This document shows positions 35,511 to 44,491 of a DNA stretch of 64,000 bases, piece by piece. Numbering within the stretch: the first letter of the stretch is position 1; every line of letters begins with the position of its first letter. The DNA comes from Phaeobacter cretensis. GTDB lineage: Bacteria; Pseudomonadota; Alphaproteobacteria; Rhodobacterales; Rhodobacteraceae. The notes beneath the pieces were generated by a model. That model did no database searches, had not been told where the DNA came from, and saw nothing but the letters and a program-made list of their open reading frames with translations. Where the stretch lies: the NCBI RefSeq assembly GCF_047372505.1, contig NZ_JBKBEU010000001.1, forward strand, positions 868,001 through 932,000, given 5' to 3'. The position numbers and the translations under genes are program-made.

Positions 35511-35945
35511 ATGTCCGCGACCAACCCAGCCACAACCAACGCTAACAGCGCGTCAAAGCAACCCATTATCGAGCAACTCCTGCGCTTGTTCGAGGCCGGT
35601 GATCCAGCGCTGATGGGGTTCATCGCCCCTGACATCGACTTTCGCATTGATCACTACCGTGACGGCGACGGAGCCGATGTCAGCTGGCAACAGGCCAGCG
35701 ATATCGAAGGTTTCGGTGTAATCCTGTCGCGACTGGGCCCAGAAGTATTTCCACAAGGTACCAAAATCATCGATCTGCGCACTCAGGACCTAGGCGACGG
35801 CTGGTGCAATACGCGCTTTTGTCAGCGATACCATTATGCGGTACGGGATCGTATGGTTGAAAGCTTGACCTTCATTCTGTCGCATCAAAACAACGGCCAG
35901 ATCGACTACTTCCGGGAAACGGTGACTACCGTTACCGATATCTAA
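35511..35945 (+). CDS. SnoaL-like (NTF2-fold) protein
   Basis: A 144-residue small protein with the NTF2-like pattern: PIIEQLLRLFEAGDPALMGF near the N-terminus, FRIDHYRDG, and the ending IDYFRETVTTV typical of SnoaL-like proteins. These serve as cyclases, isomerases or ligand binders; no activity can be assigned. ATG at 35511 is supported by AGGAG seven bases upstream. It is divergent from a LysR gene that probably regulates it. Confidence 0.68.
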   Translation: MSATNPATTNANSASKQPIIEQLLRLFEAGDPALMGFIAPDIDFRIDHYRDGDGADVSWQQASDIEGFGVILSRLGPEVFPQGTKIIDLRTQDLGDGWCNTRFCQRYHYAVRDRMVESLTFILSHQNNGQIDYFRETVTTVTDI

Positions 35946-35985
35946 TGCTGCTCACATCACCTGCTTGATAACAGAGCATTGCAGA

Positions 35986-36010
35986 CCCGAGGGGCAATTA
36001 GCACCTCGGG
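35986..36010. repeat. Inverted repeat between SnoaL and hydrolase genes
   Basis: CCCGAGG (35986-35992) / CCTCGGG (36004-36010), with two further paired bases inside. No T-tract follows, so it is a weak terminator candidate for the convergent genes. Confidence 0.4.
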
Positions 36011-36046
36011 CCATCACTTCGAGACGATGCGATGCTGCTTGTTTGA

Positions 36047-36913
36047 CTAGCTACCGGCGGTTTCTACTATCATCTCAGACCAAAACTCCTGCAACAGAGT
36101 GGCGGTCTCGGCAGGATGTGTGATGGGCAGCATATGCCCCGCACGGTCAATCCGGGCGCACTTTGCGTTAGGCAACCGTCCTGCCAGGGCGCGAATAACT
36201 TCGTGCATAATTGGCTGGGTTTGGCCGCCATAAATCAGAAGGCATGGCATCGTCAGCAAAGCTAGGCGCTCAGGATTCAGTACCCCTAGCATGTCCTCAT
36301 AGACCTGCGTATCGCAGGCCATTACAGCTGGAAAACTACGCACCATAGCATCGCGGGCGCTCTCCGGCAGGTCCGACCACTTTGAGTTGCCAGCTCCCCA
36401 AGCACGGTTAAATAGGCGTGTCGCCTGCTCTATGTCACCACCCAGATAGGTCTCTCGAACCATCATGTGATTCCTGCGCAGCGTTTCAAGCGCTTCCGGA
36501 TCTTCGGTATCTTCAGCGGTCGCGAGTGAAAACAACACCGGCTCGACCATTACCAGGGATCGCACAAGATCCGGACGCATCTGCGCCATGGCCAATGCAA
36601 CCGTGGCCCCAAAAGAATGACCGACCAGATCAATAGGACCATCCTTGGCGAGGCTCTCAGCCTCAATCAACGCAAACCCCGCTTCTGCATTCCGCAATTG
36701 CAGCAAACCATCACCATCCCAATCCGGGCTACGCCCATGGGACAGCATATCAAAGCTGGCAAAGGTCACCTGATCTTCAAGTACCGTCGCCAAGCCACGC
36801 CATGCGCCGGAGTGCGCCAAGGAACAATGCACCCCCAGCACTTGCCTCGGGCCCGAACCAAAGCCGCGCGCATACACGGGTTGCGCCAGACCTGCAGAGA
36901 TTTCCACCATCAT
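36047..36913 (-). CDS. Alpha/beta-fold hydrolase
   Basis: A 288-residue cytosolic hydrolase of the alpha/beta-hydrolase 6 type. The nucleophile elbow is VGHSFGATVAL, and the C-terminal ARIDRAGHMLPITHP contains the catalytic His; CSLAHSGAW is the oxyanion region. The substrate is unknown. It is monocistronic, convergent with the SnoaL gene and divergent from prs. Confidence 0.8.
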   Translation of the reverse strand: MMVEISAGLAQPVYARGFGSGPRQVLGVHCSLAHSGAWRGLATVLEDQVTFASFDMLSHGRSPDWDGDGLLQLRNAEAGFALIEAESLAKDGPIDLVGHSFGATVALAMAQMRPDLVRSLVMVEPVLFSLATAEDTEDPEALETLRRNHMMVRETYLGGDIEQATRLFNRAWGAGNSKWSDLPESARDAMVRSFPAVMACDTQVYEDMLGVLNPERLALLTMPCLLIYGGQTQPIMHEVIRALAGRLPNAKCARIDRAGHMLPITHPAETATLLQEFWSEMIVETAGS

Positions 36914-37125
36914 TCGTGCCCCAACGATGCGGCCATGCGCGTCTCAACCCTGGCAAGTTCTACCCCAGCGCCCCTGCAACCCCAGAAAGTCATCCTTGCT
37001 CTGTCGTTCGCCACCATGGGCCTGTTCTCCCGCTTTAAATCTAGGCGCGACGGTATGCCCATGCTAAGCGGGGTTCAACATCACGAATCTGTCACACTGC
37101 CATTGCTGCCTGGGGATATCAGCCA

Positions 37126-38145
37126 ATGCCGACCTTGAACGAACCCAAGCTTATTGCTGGGAACGCCAATCTTCCGCTTGCCGAAACCATTACCCGCCGC
37201 ATGTCGATGCACCGCGGCGTCGATCAGGGCCTCGTTGATGCCCGCGTCGAACGTTTCAACGACGGCGAGATCTTTGTCGAAGTCTACGAGAACGTACGTG
37301 GCGAAGACATGTTCATCATTCAACCGACATCGAATCCGGCGAATGACAATCTGATGGAGTTGCTGATTATTGCAGACGCGCTACGCCGTTCTTCGGCTCA
37401 GCGCATCACAGCAGTGATCCCATATTTCGGGTATGCCCGACAGGATCGCCGCACCAAAGCGCGGACACCGATCTCGGCCAAACTGGTGGCAAATATGCTG
37501 ACCGGTGCTGGTATCGAGCGGGTGTTGACCATGGACCTGCATGCCGCACAGATCCAGGGCTTCTTCGATATCCCAGTAGACAATCTTTACGCGTCGCCAA
37601 TCTTTGCACTGGATGTGAAAAACCAGTTCAAAGACAATATGAGCGATCTGATGGTCGTCTCTCCTGATGTGGGCGGCGTAGCCCGCGCGCGTGAGCTGGC
37701 CAAGCGGATTAACGCGCCGCTTTCGATCGTAGACAAACGCCGTGAAAAGGCTGGTGAAGTGGCAGAAATGACCGTGATCGGTGATGTCACCGATAAAATC
37801 TGCCTGATCATCGATGACATGTGCGACACCGCTGGCACGCTGTGCAAGGCGGCTCAGGTGCTGCTCGACAACGGCGCCAAGGAAGTACACGCCTACATCA
37901 CCCACGGCGTGATGAGCGGCCCAGCCGTAGAACGCGTCACCAACTCCGTCATGAAATCGCTGGTCCTGACTGACACCATTCAGCCAACCGAAGCGGTTCT
38001 TGGTGCGCCCAACATTCGTATTCTGCCAACCGCTCCGCTGTTTACTCAGGCCATCCTCAATATCTGGCATGGTACCTCGGTGTCTTCACTGTTTGAGGAC
38101 AAAACGCTGGTACCTATCTATGAATCGTTATCGCGCAGTGGCTAG
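37126..38145 (+). CDS. prs: Ribose-phosphate pyrophosphokinase
   Basis: A 339-residue PRPP synthetase that transfers pyrophosphate from ATP to ribose 5-phosphate, feeding purine, pyrimidine, histidine and NAD synthesis. The PRPP-binding loop is LIIDDMCDTAGTL; the ATP-binding FGYARQDRRTKARTP and MDLHAAQIQGFFD are present. The protein is slightly longer than E. coli Prs. It is followed by a terminator. Confidence 0.95.
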   Translation: MPTLNEPKLIAGNANLPLAETITRRMSMHRGVDQGLVDARVERFNDGEIFVEVYENVRGEDMFIIQPTSNPANDNLMELLIIADALRRSSAQRITAVIPYFGYARQDRRTKARTPISAKLVANMLTGAGIERVLTMDLHAAQIQGFFDIPVDNLYASPIFALDVKNQFKDNMSDLMVVSPDVGGVARARELAKRINAPLSIVDKRREKAGEVAEMTVIGDVTDKICLIIDDMCDTAGTLCKAAQVLLDNGAKEVHAYITHGVMSGPAVERVTNSVMKSLVLTDTIQPTEAVLGAPNIRILPTAPLFTQAILNIWHGTSVSSLFEDKTLVPIYESLSRSG

Positions 38146-38172
38146 CCTCTCGCTGTATAGAGACGAAATCCG

Positions 38173-38203
38173 AACCTCACGCCCCGCGCGTGGGGTTTTT
38201 CTT
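38173..38203 (+). terminator. prs terminator
   Basis: Ten-base stem AACCTCACGC / GCGTGGGGTT with a CCCGC loop and one T-G pair, followed by TTTCTTT on the plus strand, about 30 bases after the prs stop. Confidence 0.82.
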
Positions 38204-38282
38204 TGGCGGTTGTAACTCCCCCTATCGGCCAATTGCAGTGAACCGCGCTAAGTTCGGCAAGAAATAAATGATGAGGTCTTAC

Positions 38283-38660
38283 ATGGAGCAATATCAAGGC
38301 GGCTGTCTTTGTGGTGCTATTCAGCTAAAGGCCGTTGGTTCGCCGCTCAGGGTTGGCATCTGCCATTGCAAAGATTGCCGAAAACACCATGGAGCACTGT
38401 TCTATGCGGCCGCAGTTTTCCCTGAGGACGCTGTCCTTATCAATGGCTCGTCACAACATTACAAAGGTCGACATTTTTGCGGCACCTGCGGCTCTTCCGT
38501 CTTTGCCCAAAGCGGAAATGAGATCGAGATTCATCTCGGTACACTTGAGACGACAAGCGGCTTGGTTCCAAGCTATGAGAGCTGGTGCCGACACCGTGAA
38601 GACTGGCTGCCAGAGTTTACGAACACAACCGGCTATATCCGTGACAGAGGCCCGACCTAG
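38283..38660 (+). CDS. GFA family protein
   Basis: A 125-residue zinc protein of the GFA (glutathione-dependent formaldehyde-activating enzyme-like) family. Zinc motifs GGCLCGAI, ICHCKDCRK and FCGTCGSS are all visible. Most members lack proven formaldehyde activity, so function is open. ATG at 38283 has GAGG seven bases before it and is preferred to 38268. Its TAG overlaps the TAG of the convergent lectin gene in a shared CTAG. Confidence 0.83.
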   Translation: MEQYQGGCLCGAIQLKAVGSPLRVGICHCKDCRKHHGALFYAAAVFPEDAVLINGSSQHYKGRHFCGTCGSSVFAQSGNEIEIHLGTLETTSGLVPSYESWCRHREDWLPEFTNTTGYIRDRGPT

Positions 38661-39007
38661 GGCACATCCCAATCGTCGGCGAAGGGTAATGTACCGATGG
38701 CCAGCCACGCCGCTCGGATCCGCGCGATGCGGCTGTCGTTCCACGTACGGAACACCACGTCGAACCCGTCCGTTGTGATGTTATCCGCCACCAATTCCGT
38801 TCGAATGGCAGCGCCGGAAGCAATATCCATCAACGAGCAGGAAAGATGAACCGCTGGCACAACAGCAAAGAGTTCGGAGAACTGAACCTTTCGACGACGT
38901 TCGCGCGGCCCGGCACCGGTCCACATATCGCCGCCGTTTTCAAACTCTGAGAAAATCTCGATATCGCCCTGATCAACCCCAATGCGGGGGCTCTGTACAC
39001 GTTTCAT
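38657..39007 (-). CDS. H-type lectin domain protein
   Basis: A 116-residue protein matching the H-type lectin domain: IFSEFENGGDMWTG in the N-terminal part, VVFRTWNDSRIARIRAAWLA and the ending GTLPFADDWDV. H-type lectins bind N-acetylgalactosamine in snails, and bacterial members have unknown ligands. It has no signal peptide, so it would act in the cytosol unless exported by another route. Start at 39007 is chosen by the family match; an upstream in-frame ATG at 39142 adds a poorly conserved leader. Confidence 0.7.
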   Translation of the reverse strand: MKRVQSPRIGVDQGDIEIFSEFENGGDMWTGAGPRERRRKVQFSELFAVVPAVHLSCSLMDIASGAAIRTELVADNITTDGFDVVFRTWNDSRIARIRAAWLAIGTLPFADDWDVP

Positions 39008-39120
39008 ACTGCTATTCTGCACACCTAGTGGTGTGACCCCCACCCTATCCGCATCTGGTCTTGGTGACGCCTGGCTTGCACCAGCAGATCGCGTAGAATT
39101 GCTCTGGTACTTATACTGCC

Positions 39121-39150
39121 AAAAAATAAAACCGGCCCGCAAGGGGCCGG
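39121..39150 (-). terminator. atp operon terminator
   Basis: Stem CCGGCCC (39132-39138) / GGGCCGG (39144-39150); on the minus strand it is followed by TTTTATTTTTT. It lies about 30 bases past the atpC stop. Confidence 0.9.
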
Positions 39151-39180
39151 CTTCAATTGCCGTAGTATTGCTCTGGAAAA

Positions 39181-39594
39181 TCAGAGGCTCATATGGGTGC
39201 CCAGGGCTTCCATGTCAGCCAGCAGCTTGGCGGCATCTTCCACCAGGCCGTGCGGCTGAGCCGTTTCCTGCACGGACTTATAGGTCGTGCGGGCCTCTTC
39301 AATCAGCTCATCCAGATGTTCGCGTGTCATCTGGTCCATCGGGATTGCTTTCTCAGCAAGGACAGAAAGACCGTCAGTGCCAATCTCAGCAAAGCCACCC
39401 GTGACCAGATATTCCGATGTGCCTTGCGGGCTCTCCACCCGCAGGACACCCGGACGCAGTGTGGTGATGGTCGGCGCATGATTGGCCATAGCCGTCATGT
39501 CGCCTTCTGCGCCGGGGATCATTACCGCGGTCACCGGGAGCGACGCCAAACGGCGCTCCGGGCTCACGAGGTCGAATTGCATCGTATCAGCCAT
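39181..39594 (-). CDS. atpC: ATP synthase F1 subunit epsilon
   Basis: A 137-residue stalk subunit that couples gamma rotation and can inhibit ATP hydrolysis. The N-terminal beta-sandwich (FDLVSPERRLASLPV, IPGAEGDMTAMANHAPTIT) and the short C-terminal helical part are normal. It is last in the atpHAGDC operon and is followed by a terminator. Confidence 0.95.
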   Translation of the reverse strand: MADTMQFDLVSPERRLASLPVTAVMIPGAEGDMTAMANHAPTITTLRPGVLRVESPQGTSEYLVTGGFAEIGTDGLSVLAEKAIPMDQMTREHLDELIEEARTTYKSVQETAQPHGLVEDAAKLLADMEALGTHMSL

Positions 39595-39605
39595 CAGGGC
39601 CCTCC

Positions 39606-41030
39606 TTAGGCCGCGTCAGCAGCCATTTTCTCGGCTTTCGCGATCACCTCATCGATGCCGCCAACCATGTAGAAGGCGCCCTCGGGCAGGTGATCGTATT
39701 CGCCAGCCACAACAGCTTTGAACGACTTGATGGTATCCTCGAGCGGAACCTGCTTGCCGTCTGCGCCGGTAAATACCTTTGCAACGTCGAATGGTTGAGA
39801 CAGGAAGCGCTGGATTTTACGCGCACGGGTCACGGTCAACTTGTCCTCTTCGGACAGTTCGTCCATGCCGAGGATCGCGATGATATCCTGCAACGACTTG
39901 TAGCGCTGAAGGATCTGCTGAACGTCCGACGCCACACCGTAGTGCTCTTCACCCACGATGGACGGGTCCATCAGGCGCGAAGTGGAGTCGAGAGGGTCAA
40001 CAGCCGGGTAGATGCCCAGCTCCGAGATCGAACGGTTGAGAACGGTGGTCGCGTCCAGGTGGGCAAAGGTTGTTGCCGGTGCCGGGTCGGTAAGGTCATC
40101 CGCGGGAACATAGACAGCCTGGATCGAGGTGATCGAGCCGTTTTTGGTGGAGGTAATCCGTTCCTGCATCGCACCCATGTCGGTGGCAAGCGTAGGCTGA
40201 TAGCCAACCGCCGAAGGAATACGGCCAAGCAGAGCCGAAACCTCAGAACCCGCCTGTGTAAAGCGGAAGATGTTGTCCACGAAGAACAGAACGTCGGTTC
40301 CGGACTGGTCACGGAACTGTTCCGCCAGGGTCAGACCTGTCAGAGCAACACGTGCACGCGCACCCGGAGGTTCGTTCATCTGACCATAAACCAGAGCAAC
40401 CTGCGATTCTTCGAGGTTGTCGGGCTTGATGACGTTGGATTCGATCATCTCGTGATAAAGGTCGTTGCCTTCACGGGTCCGCTCACCAACACCGGCGAAC
40501 ACGGAGAAACCCGAGTGCACTTTGGCGATGTTGTTGATCAGTTCCATGATTAGAACGGTTTTGCCAACGCCGGCGCCGCCGAACAGACCAATCTTACCAC
40601 CCTTTGCGTAGGGCGCCAGAAGGTCGATCACCTTAATGCCAGTTACCAGCACTTCGGATTCTGTGGACTGGTCGCTAAACTCAGGTGCAGGCTGGTGGAT
40701 AGCGCGGGTTTCCGCGGCTACCACAGGGCCCTGCTCGTCCACAGGCTCGCCCACGACGTTGAGGATGCGGCCCAGGGTCGCATTACCAACGGGGATCGAG
40801 ATCGGTGAACCCGTATCGCCGACAGCCTGGCCACGAACCAGACCTTCGGTCGCGTCCATTGCGATGGTACGAACGGTGTTTTCACCCAGGTGCTGAGCAA
40901 CTTCCAGAACCAGTATTTTGCCGTTGTTGTCGGTGGTCAGCGCGTTCAAGATCGCCGGCAGGTGGCCGTCGAATTGCACGTCCACAACGGCGCCGATGAT
41001 CTGGGTCACCTTGCCTTTTGCATTTGCCAT
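39606..41030 (-). CDS. atpD: ATP synthase F1 subunit beta
   Basis: A 474-residue catalytic subunit. The P-loop GGAGVGKT, the catalytic-Glu region VGERTREGNDL and the signature PAVDPLDSTSR are present. It hydrolyses or makes ATP at the alpha/beta interfaces of the F1 head. It lies between atpG and atpC in the standard order. Confidence 0.97.
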   Translation of the reverse strand: MANAKGKVTQIIGAVVDVQFDGHLPAILNALTTDNNGKILVLEVAQHLGENTVRTIAMDATEGLVRGQAVGDTGSPISIPVGNATLGRILNVVGEPVDEQGPVVAAETRAIHQPAPEFSDQSTESEVLVTGIKVIDLLAPYAKGGKIGLFGGAGVGKTVLIMELINNIAKVHSGFSVFAGVGERTREGNDLYHEMIESNVIKPDNLEESQVALVYGQMNEPPGARARVALTGLTLAEQFRDQSGTDVLFFVDNIFRFTQAGSEVSALLGRIPSAVGYQPTLATDMGAMQERITSTKNGSITSIQAVYVPADDLTDPAPATTFAHLDATTVLNRSISELGIYPAVDPLDSTSRLMDPSIVGEEHYGVASDVQQILQRYKSLQDIIAILGMDELSEEDKLTVTRARKIQRFLSQPFDVAKVFTGADGKQVPLEDTIKSFKAVVAGEYDHLPEGAFYMVGGIDEVIAKAEKMAADAA

Positions 41031-41050
41031 GTTTCGTCTCCGGTTTTCTT

Positions 41051-41932
41051 TTAGAGCGCCTCAGCGCCCGAAATAATTTCAATCAGCTCGTTGGTGATCA
41101 CGGCCTGACGCGAGCGGTTGAACTCAATGGTCAGTTTGTCGATCATCTCACCCGCGTTGCGGGTAGCGTTGTCCATCGCGCTCATCCGGGCACCCTGTTC
41201 GGAGGCCCCATTTTCCAGCAGGGCTGCAAAGATCTGCGTTGCGACGCCGCGCGGCAGCAGGTCAGCCAAAATGGCCTCTTCGCTGGGCTCGTAGTCATAA
41301 ACGGCAGCGCTTGTTGCAGCCTCATCTTCCTTCGCCTCGAACGACGCTGGGATCACCTGCTGGGCTGTAGGTATCTGGGTCACAACGTTCACGAACTTCG
41401 AATAGAAGAGCGTGGCAACGTCGAAGTCCCCGGCATCAAACCGGGCCAGCACATCCTTGGCGATATCCTGCGCGTTGGTATATCCAAGGCGCTTGACTTC
41501 GCTCAGATCCACGTGTCCGACAAAATAGTCGCCAAGGTCGCGCTTCATTGCGTCCCGGCCCTTTTTGCCAACTGTCAGGATCTTGACAGTTTTGCCCGCC
41601 TCAGTCAGCTCGCGAGCTTTCAGCCGCGCCAACTTGGCGATGTTGGAATTGAAGCCCCCGCAAAGCCCGCGTTCGGCGGTCAGCACGACCAGGAGATGAA
41701 CCTGGTCGCTGCCGCTGCCTGCAAGCAGTTTGGGTGCAGAATCGCTGCCACCGACGGATGCGGCGAGCCCGGCCATGACGGCATTGAACCGTTCAGCGTA
41801 GGGACGCGCATCTTCAGCAGCCTCTTGGGCGCGGCGCAGTTTTGCAGCCGCGACCATCTGCATGGCCTTGGTGATCTTGCGGGTCGATTTGACCGACGCG
41901 ATCCTATTTTTAAGGTCTTTAAGGTTAGGCAA
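41051..41932 (-). CDS. atpG: ATP synthase F1 subunit gamma
   Basis: A 293-residue central rotor subunit. The N-terminal helix KDLKNRIASVKSTRKITKAM and the C-terminal helix ITNELIEIISGAEAL form the coiled-coil shaft; LTAERGLCGGFNSN is the family signature. It is third in the operon, 14 bases after atpA. Confidence 0.96.
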   Translation of the reverse strand: MPNLKDLKNRIASVKSTRKITKAMQMVAAAKLRRAQEAAEDARPYAERFNAVMAGLAASVGGSDSAPKLLAGSGSDQVHLLVVLTAERGLCGGFNSNIAKLARLKARELTEAGKTVKILTVGKKGRDAMKRDLGDYFVGHVDLSEVKRLGYTNAQDIAKDVLARFDAGDFDVATLFYSKFVNVVTQIPTAQQVIPASFEAKEDEAATSAAVYDYEPSEEAILADLLPRGVATQIFAALLENGASEQGARMSAMDNATRNAGEMIDKLTIEFNRSRQAVITNELIEIISGAEAL

Positions 41933-41946
41933 CGCCTGATCCCCCC

Positions 41947-43485
41947 TTAAGCGAAGTCAGCTGCGAACGCGTCCAGAGCTGCTTTGATCTTGTCGGCGGC
42001 ATCGCCTTTGATCTTCGGATCTTCGTTGGTGATCCAATCGAGCAGGTCCTGGTGCTTACCGCGCAGGTGCGCGAGCAAACCAGCCTCGTAGCGGCCAACT
42101 TGCTTTACGTCGACTTTGTCGAGGTAGCCGTTGGTACCGGCAAAGATCACGCAGACGATTTCAGCGTTGGTCAGAGGTGCGTACTGAGGCTGTTTCATCA
42201 GCTCGGTCAGACGCGCACCACGGTTCAGAAGCTGCTGAGTAGCGGCATCCAGATCGGAACCGAACTGAGCAAAGGCCGCCATTTCGCGGTACTGAGCCAG
42301 CTCCAGTTTAACCGGACCAGCAACCGATTTCATCGCGTTTGTCTGAGCTGAGGAGCCCACACGAGAGACCGACAGACCGGTGTTCACAGCAGGACGGATG
42401 CCCTGATAGAACAATTCGGTTTCAAGGAAGATCTGGCCGTCGGTGATCGAGATCACGTTGGTCGGAATAAATGCCGACACGTCGCCGCCCTGAGTTTCGA
42501 TAACCGGCAGAGCCGTCAACGAACCTGCACCGAATTCCTCGTTCAGCTTTGCCGAACGCTCCAGCAGACGAGAGTGGAGATAGAAAACGTCACCAGGATA
42601 AGCTTCACGGCCCGGTGGTCGACGCAGAAGCAGGGACATCTGGCGATAAGCAACAGCCTGTTTGGAAAGGTCATCATAGATGATCAGCGCGTGCTTGCCG
42701 CTGTCGCGGAAGTACTCGGCCATGGCGGTTGCAGCATAAGGTGCCAGGAACTGCATTGGGGCAGGTTCGGACGCGGTTGCAGCAACCACGATCGAGTATT
42801 CCATCGCACCGGTTTCTTCCAGCTTTTTCACAAGCTGAGCAACGGTTGAGCGTTTCTGGCCAACAGCAACGTAAACACAGTACAGTTTCTTGGATTCATC
42901 ATCACCAGCAGCGTCGTTGTAGACTTTCTGGTTCAGGATAGCGTCCAGTGCAACGGCGGTCTTACCGGTCTGGCGATCACCAATGATCAGTTCCCGCTGG
43001 CCACGGCCGATTGGGATCATCGCGTCAACAGACTTAAGGCCGGTCGCCATTGGTTCGTGAACCGATTTACGCGGGATAATGCCAGGTGCTTTAACATCAG
43101 CAACCTTGCGTTCCTTTGCGTTGATCGGGCCCTTGCCATCCAGCGGGTTGCCCAGACCATCAACAACGCGACCCAGCAGCTCGGGGCCTGCAGGAACGTC
43201 CACGATGGAGTTGGTGCGCTTAACGGTGTCACCTTCTTTGATGTCACGGTCAGAGCCGAAGATAACGATACCAACATTGTCGGCTTCGAGGTTCAGCGCC
43301 ATGCCCATAATGCCGCCTGGGAATTCGACCATTTCGCCGGCCTGGACATTGTCGAGACCGTAGACACGGGCGATACCATCACCAACGGACAGCACGCGGC
43401 CAATTTCAGCCACCTCTGCTTCTTGACCAAAGTTCTTAATCTGGTCTTTCAGGATCGCAGAAATCTCTGCTGCTTGGATACCCAT
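41947..43485 (-). CDS. atpA: ATP synthase F1 subunit alpha
   Basis: A 512-residue non-catalytic nucleotide-binding subunit. The P-loop GDRQTGKT and the signature PAVNTGLSVSRVGS are present, and the length is normal. It begins directly after the atpH stop codon. Confidence 0.97.
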   Translation of the reverse strand: MGIQAAEISAILKDQIKNFGQEAEVAEIGRVLSVGDGIARVYGLDNVQAGEMVEFPGGIMGMALNLEADNVGIVIFGSDRDIKEGDTVKRTNSIVDVPAGPELLGRVVDGLGNPLDGKGPINAKERKVADVKAPGIIPRKSVHEPMATGLKSVDAMIPIGRGQRELIIGDRQTGKTAVALDAILNQKVYNDAAGDDESKKLYCVYVAVGQKRSTVAQLVKKLEETGAMEYSIVVAATASEPAPMQFLAPYAATAMAEYFRDSGKHALIIYDDLSKQAVAYRQMSLLLRRPPGREAYPGDVFYLHSRLLERSAKLNEEFGAGSLTALPVIETQGGDVSAFIPTNVISITDGQIFLETELFYQGIRPAVNTGLSVSRVGSSAQTNAMKSVAGPVKLELAQYREMAAFAQFGSDLDAATQQLLNRGARLTELMKQPQYAPLTNAEIVCVIFAGTNGYLDKVDVKQVGRYEAGLLAHLRGKHQDLLDWITNEDPKIKGDAADKIKAALDAFAADFA

Positions 43486-44046
43486 TTATCCGACCTCTTT
43501 CATTGCGTTCTGTAGGGAGTTGAGCTTGGAGCGGATCGAGTTGTCGATCATCTTCGAGCCCACTTTAACGACAAGACCGCCAATGATGCTCTCATCGACG
43601 GTTGCATTGATCACGACCTTCTTCCCGGTGCGCTCGGCCAATGTCTTGGCCAGCTTCTCGCTCTGGGTTTTGGTCAAAGCCTTAGCCGATGTAACATCGG
43701 CAGTAATCTCACCACGGGTTTCGGCTAGACGTGCGCGCAGAGCGTCAAGCAGCGCAGGCACCACAAACAAGCGGCGCTTTTCGGCCATCAGCGTCAGCGC
43801 GTTGGCCAGAACCGGGGACAGACCCATTTTCTTGGCAATCGCAGTAATCGCTGTCCCCTGTTCCTGACGTGACACCAGAGGTGACGTGATCAGGTCGCGG
43901 AGATCCTCGCTATCCGCCAAAGCGGCAGACAGGTCATTGATACTGGTTTCAAGGCTATCAAGCGCCTTGCTCTCTTCGGCGATCTCAAAGATCGCGGTGG
44001 CATAGCGCGCGGCAATGCCTGCGGAGATCGAAGCTGGTTCGGACAC
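43486..44046 (-). CDS. atpH: ATP synthase F1 subunit delta
   Basis: A 186-residue peripheral-stalk subunit that joins F1 to the b subunits. IAARYATAIFEIAEE and the C-terminal VDESIIGGLVVKVGSKMIDNS are diagnostic. GTG at 44046 is chosen because GGAAGGG precedes it and the conserved sequence begins SEPASIS. It is the first gene of the atpHAGDC operon; the Fo genes are elsewhere, as is usual in Rhodobacterales. Confidence 0.93.
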   Translation of the reverse strand: MSEPASISAGIAARYATAIFEIAEESKALDSLETSINDLSAALADSEDLRDLITSPLVSRQEQGTAITAIAKKMGLSPVLANALTLMAEKRRLFVVPALLDALRARLAETRGEITADVTSAKALTKTQSEKLAKTLAERTGKKVVINATVDESIIGGLVVKVGSKMIDNSIRSKLNSLQNAMKEVG

Positions 44047-44491
44047 GTCCACCCTTCCGATATTGGCCCCGGTTGGCTGACCTGTGCAGTCGGCGTCCGG
44101 GGGCGTGAGGTTTCCCCACAATTTCGTGGGGCGTCAAAATCAGCGTGGATGTAGCAGAGCGTTGGCAACCTATCAACTGCCTTGGACAGTAACGCGAAAA
44201 AGGAAGTATCAAGCGTTTTCAAGTGATTAGACAATAACCGGCAATGAAACGGCAGATCATGCGTCAAAAAAACCAACTTTAGAGGTCAATTTTGCGATTC
44301 CAAATCGGGAAAATTCGCTTCGAGCGCGTCAAAAAACCTTCAGACAGTCGAAAATGGGCGCTGAAAGCGCGATTTTGAACTATCTTCCGGGAATCAAGCA
44401 CTCTGTGATCCCTTTCCACCTCCTGCGAGGTCGCCTATCTTACGGCAAGAGATTAAGAACGTCCGATGTAACACCCGCTGAATTTGCGCAA
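44047..44491. other. Leader and intergenic region upstream of atpH
   Basis: About 445 bases between atpH and the methyltransferase gene, which must hold the atp operon promoter. A hairpin CCCCAC (44114-44119) / GTGGGG (44126-44131) with a 6-base loop lies in the presumed leader about 70 bases before the atpH start. Several TTTTTGACG-like -35 candidates occur, but no convincing -10 partner was found. No gene is supported here. Confidence 0.4.
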
